Shown one piece after another: positions 60,547 to 64,000 of a DNA stretch of 64,000 bases; within the stretch, counting starts at the first letter, position 1; each line of letters starts with the position of its first letter. This DNA is from Asparagopsis taxiformis (Eukaryota; Rhodophyta; Florideophyceae; Bonnemaisoniales; Bonnemaisoniaceae). The stretch covers positions 186,001 through 250,000 of the forward strand of contig JALQPE010002096.1 of the NCBI GenBank assembly GCA_030407315.1. Direction: 5' to 3'. The position numbers and the translations under genes are program-made. The notes under the pieces were generated by a model that searched no databases, was not told where the DNA came from, and saw only the letters and a program-made list of their open reading frames with translations.

Positions 60547-62482
60547 ATGGCTTTCATAACATCTACACCTCTCAACCTCAACACCTCCCGAGCAGTCCAT
60601 CGCCGATTGCGCAATCCGTCCCGAGAATGGCGTCTCTCTGCTGATCAGACGCCAAACAAGCGAGTAGCAGTAATTGGTGCCGGCTGGGCAGGTCTGGGCG
60701 CCGCCTATCATCTTTCCAAACAGTCCGGCATTGACGTGCAGCTCATCGATGCCTCCCCATCTCTGGGTGGACTAGTAGCCGGCTGGAAGACTAAAAATGG
60801 TCGCGACGTCGAAGTGGGCGTTCACGGAATGTGGCGTCCGTACTACAATCTCTTCCATCTTGTCCAGAAGGAGCTCGGGCTTGATCCCTTTACGGATTGG
60901 ACCAAGAGTGCCCAAAGATCTCCGAAAGGAAAGGTTGTTGAAAGTCCAATTTTCAACGATCTCCCCCGTCTTCCAAGTCCGCTCGGCACGTTTTTCTATA
61001 CCAAATTTCTTGACCTGCCGCTCATTCACCGTTTGTCCGCCATTCCACTTCTCGAGGCTGTTGTAGCCTTTGATAATTCCGATAGGATGTGGAGAAAGTT
61101 TGACAACATGTCCGCGAGGGAGCTGTTCAAAAAGTACGGATGCACCGAGCGCGTTTATAAGGAGGCTTTTGAGCCAATGCTTCTTGTGGGTCTGTTTGCA
61201 CCAGGCGAACAGTGTAGTGCTGCCGGTGCAATCGGTATGCTCTATTTCTTCATTCTCGCTCATCAGGCCGATTTCGACGTTGTATGGCCGCGTGGCACAG
61301 TCGGTAAGCTCATTTTCGGCCCACTGGCAGATAAATTGCGTGACAACGGCGCACACATTCAGACGTCTACGCGATTGAAAGATGTTGTCATTTCAGAGGA
61401 TTCCGTGTCACACATTGTGACCTCTGGTCCGGATGGTAGTGAAACGCAGCAGGAGGTGGATGCGGTGGTTTTCTCGGTGGGTATCAGTGGTCTTCAGGGA
61501 ATTTTGCGTTCGGGCTCTTCATTGGCATCGCGGGAAGAGTTTAGAAATACGCTCAATCTTTCCAGTATTGATGTCATGTCGGTGCGATTGTACTTTGATA
61601 GGAAGATCAATATTGAATTTGCTTCCAATGCGTGTTTCGGGTTTGACAATTCAACGGGATGGACGTACTTTGACCTCAATGCTATTCATGACGAGTATCA
61701 AGATTATGAGACGACGGTCGTTGAGGCAGACTTTTACCATAGCAACCAATTCATGCCCATGCAGGATGGCGATATCGTGGACGAAGTAGTCCGACGGCTT
61801 TGTATTGCGGAGAGTTCTTTCAGGGGAGCTGAAGTGGAAGATTTCGTTGTTGTACGAGTTCCTCGTGGTGTTACGCGTATGTGCATATTTCTTTTTCTTG
61901 TTGGATAAGTCCAGGCGTAAGTTTCTGACCAGTGCGTATGCATGTGCTATATTTCATTTTGCTTGTACCAGATTTCCGACCAGGATCTTATCGGGACTTT
62001 ATGGATTTGAAAACTTCGTTGCGAAACGTCCACATGTCTGGAGGTAAGTGACTACTTGACGGTAGTTTTAATTGTTTTGTGGTGATTCTGTTTCTGACAT
62101 GTCTATTTTCTTCGGTGCTCGTTTGATTTCTACAACATTGTGTTCTTTGCTTCAGATTGGTAAGTTTGCGATATCCTGTTGCTGTAACAGGGCAAGTGTT
62201 GATCTCACCATGCTGACGTTTTTGTTTTTTTTCGCGCAATTTGTTGGTTTCAACAGGATTAGAACCTCTCATGGAAGTTTCAGTCAAGAAAAGGCGCTCG
62301 TTACAGGGTATGAGGCAGCAAACGCAACATTGGACTTTTTAGGGTTTGGCGAAGAGTGCCATGCGGACATCATTCCAGTTGAAGAAGACGAACCGCATGT
62401 TGAAATTGCCCGAAAAATATACAGGGTTACTGATCGTCTCGACAAAATGGCGAATCCATTATCAAACTTTTACATGGATTAG
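60547..62482 (+). CDS. Plastid desaturase-like flavoprotein (zeta-carotene desaturase/amine-oxidase family) with a 4-nt microexon
   Basis: A short Arg/Ser-rich leader of about 35 residues looks like a transit peptide and is followed by the FAD motif VAVIGAGWAGLGAAYHL and DASPSLGGLVAGW, as in phytoene and zeta-carotene desaturases and related plant oxidoreductases. The substrate is unknown; a carotenoid is possible. Four exons are inferred: 60547-61876, 61972-62043, 62156-62159 and 62257-62482, with introns of 95, 112 and 97 nt. The third exon is only ATTG. With it, the reading continues HMSGDWIRTSHGSFSQEKA, the conserved second FAD-contact motif; without it the frame is lost. The product is 543 residues. 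Confidence 0.83.
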
Positions 62483-62541
62483 AGTGCGGTATCCAGGGAT
62501 CGATGAGTTGTTATCGTCAACGCCAGTGCGTTAACAATGTT

Positions 62542-63260
62542 TTAAATGGCAGAGCGAAAGTCTTTGAGCATGTCTGAATATATAGCAATGGTGTCTTCGA
62601 GAGCCTTCTTACCCTGTGTAATGAGGGAAATCTTGCTCTCAGTTAGCTCTGTGAAACTGACAGAATAAAGTTGAAAGTCTACAGACGCGATTCCATTTAT
62701 GACATCATTCCATTCCGATTCGAGACGCTCTATGAGCTCATCCTCGGTACTGGTTTGTGCCACAATTTGCCAGGCCTTGAGGAAGCTTTTCTTGATATTG
62801 AAAAGAGGAGATGTAACTCCAACAGTACCCAAAATTCTTCGCACCACGTCACCGTCAAAATCGCGTGTCTTGGCTTCCCAGTTCTTGTTCAGATCAAGCA
62901 GGGCTTCGTATCCAGCCTCAATTTGAGGCATATAACTGCAAATGAGAATGACATTTGATGGTTAGAAATCCTACAGGATTGCACAAGTAGTGTGGAATTG
63001 AAAGTTGTAACCCACGTTTCGATTTTGTTGAGATCGCCTTTCGGAGCGTACGCTGTCGTGGTGTCGGCAGAATACATAGCTGCATTGACGCTTTCCATGT
63101 CTGATAGAAAGAGTGATATAGCACCAGTTGCAATTGCTTGTAGGCATTGCCTTCTATCTATTGCCATTTTAGTTACATGATGAGCTCGCTTTCTGCTTGA
63201 CAACGCCAGTTTTGATTGACAAGTGGGCAGCGCATTAGGGGCAATATGAACAAAGGCCAT
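62542..63260 (-). CDS. Probable thylakoid-lumen four-helix protein, PsbQ-like
   Basis: From ATG 63260 the leader has a plastid transit part (MAFVHIAPNALPTCQS to HHVTKMAI) and a second signal DRRQCLQAIATGAISLFL ending in NAA, the form of a twin-arginine-type thylakoid lumen peptide. The mature part of about 150 residues is helical. The length and helices resemble PsbQ-type oxygen-evolving complex proteins, but I cannot confirm this. Exons 63016-63260 and 62542-62935 join across an 80-nt intron (GTGGGT to TTGCAG), giving 212 residues and the junction NKIET-YMPQIEAG. The gene is convergent with the desaturase-like gene and diverges from the folate gene by 187 bp. Confidence 0.68.
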
Positions 63261-63447
63261 ACGATACAAAGTTGGAAATCACCCTGCTTTCGCTAGTCAA
63301 CTGGAGCTGAGGCTTTGTCGATGCGGGAAGGTAGACGGGAGATTGTGTGGTCGGGTGAAAAGCAAATTCAGCTCGCCAGAATACGCTGGCAATCGGTCAT
63401 CATTACATGAGCACACAATCTACTACCCTACACGTGTACAAAGTTTA

Positions 63448-64000
63448 ATGATGCAGACTGCAGCTTCGAGACCGTCTTCAGTTTGCTGTGCCGTTATTCT
63501 TGTCATCGCACCCACTTCAACAAGCGTCATGAATCCGCTCAAGTCTGCAGATGCGACAAAACTCCTAAAGCGGGAACTGCGCAAAAGAATACGCGAAACG
63601 CTTTCCTCCCTACCCCAACCAGCAATCTCCAAGGAAAGCGAGCATGTAATAACGCGTTTCACCAGCTCACCGCACTATAAAAACGCGTCTAGCCTAGCAT
63701 TATATGCCTCAATGCCTCACGAATTCGACACTAGCACCCTTCTTCAGGCTGCCTTCCGTGACAAGAAACGCGTGTTTCTGCCGCGCATCGTGTCCAAGAA
63801 ACAGCACAAAATGGTCATGCTGGAATGCAACAGCATGCAGGAACTGATGACATGGGTGCCGAACGATTGGAATATACGCGAGCCGCCAATAGAGCCGACG
63901 CGCGCTGAGACGCCTACAGACGTGCCTGTGGACATCGTCATTGTGCCTGGAATTGCATTTGATTTACGCGGAGGACGCTGCGGACAGGGCATGGGGTTTT
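63448..64000 (+). CDS. 5-formyltetrahydrofolate cyclo-ligase (partial, runs off the right edge)
   Basis: The frame from ATG 63448 is open to the window end. After a possible organellar leader it reads LLKRELRKRIRETLSSLP, then ALYASMPHEFDTSTLL, RVFLPRIV, and IVIVPGIAFDLRGGRCGQG, the hallmarks of 5-FCL/MTHFS, which converts 5-formyl-THF to 5,10-methenyl-THF using ATP. The family motif continues with G-x-G-x-G-Y-Y-D, just beyond the edge. A shorter start at 63529 (MNPLKSADAT) would drop the leader, so localisation is undecided. About 185 residues are visible, so only the last quarter or less is missing. Confidence 0.85.
   Translation, partial: MMQTAASRPSSVCCAVILVIAPTSTSVMNPLKSADATKLLKRELRKRIRETLSSLPQPAISKESEHVITRFTSSPHYKNASSLALYASMPHEFDTSTLLQAAFRDKKRVFLPRIVSKKQHKMVMLECNSMQELMTWVPNDWNIREPPIEPTRAETPTDVPVDIVIVPGIAFDLRGGRCGQGMGF

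Overview
This is a nuclear contig from a photosynthetic eukaryote, most likely a red alga and perhaps a florideophyte. That is an inference. The evidence is eukaryotic machinery (anaphase-promoting complex subunits, centrin, Argonaute, tubulin cofactor D, NOM1, TM9SF), proteins with plastid or thylakoid-lumen style leaders, a compact layout, and few introns. Every intron I could place is short (77-128 nt), GT-AG, and usually starts GTATGT or GTAAGT. No database search was possible; family names come from recognising motifs and full-length colinearity.

Layout. 1-6 kb: gene-poor, with one possible small repeat protein. 6-11 kb: a single-SANT protein, a His-tailed membrane protein and a bHLH-GAF-like regulator. 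11-25 kb: a run of cell-cycle and DNA-repair genes (APC4, Spartan protease, CDC26, centrin, XRCC2, FANCL) with MYG1, a PDI-C type ER oxidoreductase and TXNDC9/PLP3 between them. 25-34 kb: FAD synthase, p47/UBX cofactor, a secreted Kazal-like protein, TM9SF, and a 129-residue Spec3-like membrane protein encoded by four exons. 34-39 kb: an orphan membrane protein, a plastid thioredoxin-fold protein and a low-complexity coiled-coil protein. 39.3-43.1 kb: two 1.24-kb inverted arms around a 1.34-kb spacer, each carrying a divergent copy of the same 212-residue protein. 44-51 kb: Argonaute and tubulin cofactor D. 51-64 kb: a metallopeptidase, NOM1, protoporphyrinogen oxidase, GID8, a quinone oxidoreductase-like protein, a plastid desaturase-like flavoprotein with an inferred 4-nt microexon, a probable thylakoid-lumen protein, and the start of 5-formyltetrahydrofolate cyclo-ligase running off the right edge.

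Gene models were rebuilt by hand where an ORF stopped early. Splice junctions restored family-conserved sequence in APC4, centrin, XRCC2, TBCD, GID8, the desaturase-like gene, the thioredoxin-fold gene, the Spec3-like gene and the lumen protein. Several apparent ORF starts are GTG or TTG codons, and I moved those starts to the first sensible ATG.

The most unusual items are the inverted gene pair, whose coding parts look identical while the 3' flanks differ at about 11 sites; the 4-nt microexon; and introns placed right after the start codon (3, 6 and 22 nt first coding exons). I found no CRISPR array, operon, tRNA or intact transposon.
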